From JBJXHG01 sp046160865 (GTDB lineage: Bacteria > Planctomycetota > UBA1135 > GCA-002686595): a DNA stretch of 42,223 bases. The position numbers were made by a program, and so were the translations under genes. Below the pieces are notes generated by a model, which was not told where the DNA came from, searched no databases, and saw only the letters and a list, made by a program, of their open reading frames with translations. Shown piece after piece: positions 41,760 through 42,223 of this stretch (the first letter of the stretch is position 1; each line of letters opens with the position of its first letter). Location: the NCBI GenBank assembly GCA_046160865.1, contig JBJXHG010000121.1:1-42223 (forward strand), written 5' to 3'.

Positions 41760-42223
41760 ATGACGAACGCCGCGCGCATCACCCGCGTCCTCTGCCAGTC
41801 CGCGGTCGCGCTCGCCGCGTTCCTCGTGGTCGCGGCGCTCGTGCGTCCGCTCGTGCCCTGGCCGGAAGAGCGCGGGCTGCGCGCGAAGTACGAGTACTTC
41901 CGCGCACACAAGGACGAGATCGACGCCGTCTTCGTCGGCAGCTCGCGCATGATCCGCGCGATCGATCCGCGCATCGTGGACGCCGAGCTGCGTGCGCAGG
42001 GCCTCGCGTGGACGACGTTCAACTTCGGCGCAGACGGCATGTTCAGCTTCGAGGCCGACTTCGTCCTCCGCGAGCTGCTCGCGCTCGAGCCCGCGCGCCT
42101 GTCCGCCGCGTACTTCGAGGGCGGCACGTGGTATCCGGGCTTCGACGAGCCTGGCAGCACGAACCCCGAATCGTTGCGCGCGGCGGTCTGGCACACGCCG
42201 CGCGCGACGCGCGCCGCACTCGA
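41760..42223 (+). CDS. SGNH-like membrane-anchored protein, paralog 2 (cut by window end)
   Basis: The first 154 residues of a second SGNH-like protein; the gene runs past the window end. It opens with a membrane helix (about 10-30), then LVPWPEERGLRAKYEYFRAH, which matches LVPWPDERGMRAKYEAFASR of paralog 1, and block I FVGSSRMIRAIDPRIVD with Ser61 or Ser62. The further match FEADFVLRELLALEPARL against FESDFVLRELLKLEPAQL shows a true duplication. The ATG at 41760 follows the MBOAT stop by seven bases. Two SGNH partners for one MBOAT protein may mean two acceptors or a two-step relay. Confidence 0.85.
   Translation, partial: MTNAARITRVLCQSAVALAAFLVVAALVRPLVPWPEERGLRAKYEYFRAHKDEIDAVFVGSSRMIRAIDPRIVDAELRAQGLAWTTFNFGADGMFSFEADFVLRELLALEPARLSAAYFEGGTWYPGFDEPGSTNPESLRAAVWHTPRATRAAL

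Noticed and set aside
39257..42223. Alginate biosynthesis cluster
   Set aside because: Only the acyl-transfer genes are present; no polymerase, epimerase or lyase gene in the window.
1..42223. tRNA, rRNA or riboswitch genes
   Set aside because: I looked in the intergenic stretches and saw no convincing tRNA, rRNA or known riboswitch; the structured regions are the palindromes listed.

Overview
The window is a high-GC stretch of bacterial chromosome (about two-thirds G+C by eye) with 33 supported genes and several unusual palindromic repeats. I infer an uncultured Planctomycetota-like bacterium. The grounds are many secreted proteins built from carboxypeptidase-regulatory, FG-GAP, PQQ-like and parallel beta-helix repeats, recurring C-terminal modules ending in forms such as 'NLSNGLHVNF', a BlaI/M56 regulator pair, and an ECF sigma factor with a zinc-finger anti-sigma factor. 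No rRNA or tRNA was seen, so this assignment is inference only.

Layout. 1-3.8 kb: a hairpin element at the edge, nadE, an antiporter-like membrane protein and a tandem array leading into a terminator hairpin. 3.8-6.7 kb: a redoxin and two secreted proteins of unknown function, with a 183-bp palindromic repeat between the latter two. 7.0-13.7 kb: three paralogous single-pass proteins of about 725 residues made of carboxypeptidase-regulatory repeats, two in tandem and one divergent. 13.9-16.2 kb: a TolB-like and a PQQ-like beta-propeller in one operon. 16.5-22.7 kb: an SDR dehydrogenase, a PuuD-like gamma-glutamyl hydrolase, a small membrane protein and a PuuA-like glutamine synthetase family ligase, all on the minus strand, interrupted by two plus-strand beta-helix proteins. 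22.9-28.3 kb: an FG-GAP protein, a membrane protein, a DUF1697 protein, a thioredoxin-HEAT fusion and acylphosphatase. 28.5-33.2 kb: a reprolysin-like metalloprotease, Ada and an SLC13/TrkA-C permease. 33.2-39.0 kb, all minus strand: a BlaI repressor and M56 sensor protease, a low-complexity exported protein, then a lipoprotein, an ECF sigma factor and its anti-sigma factor coupled by 4-bp overlaps. 39.3 kb to the end: an O-acylation operon of an AlgI-like MBOAT protein flanked by two paralogous SGNH-like proteins, the second cut by the window edge.

Two things stand out. First, there is a set of large intergenic palindromes, some related: 5607-5789 and 26056-26237 are about 80% identical inverted copies sharing a centre; a possible relative is at 1-141 and a solo end at 2325-2346; other palindromes lie at 16220-16506 (with covarying arm-tip hairpins) and 27893-28060. 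They look like a dispersed structured-repeat population with no transposase gene in view. Second, the BlaI/M56 system has no visible penicillin-sensor domain. Its protease ends in a coiled coil, and it is followed by an exported coiled-coil protein carrying a strict five-residue Pro repeat, which suggests an envelope-stress circuit next to the sigma/anti-sigma operon.
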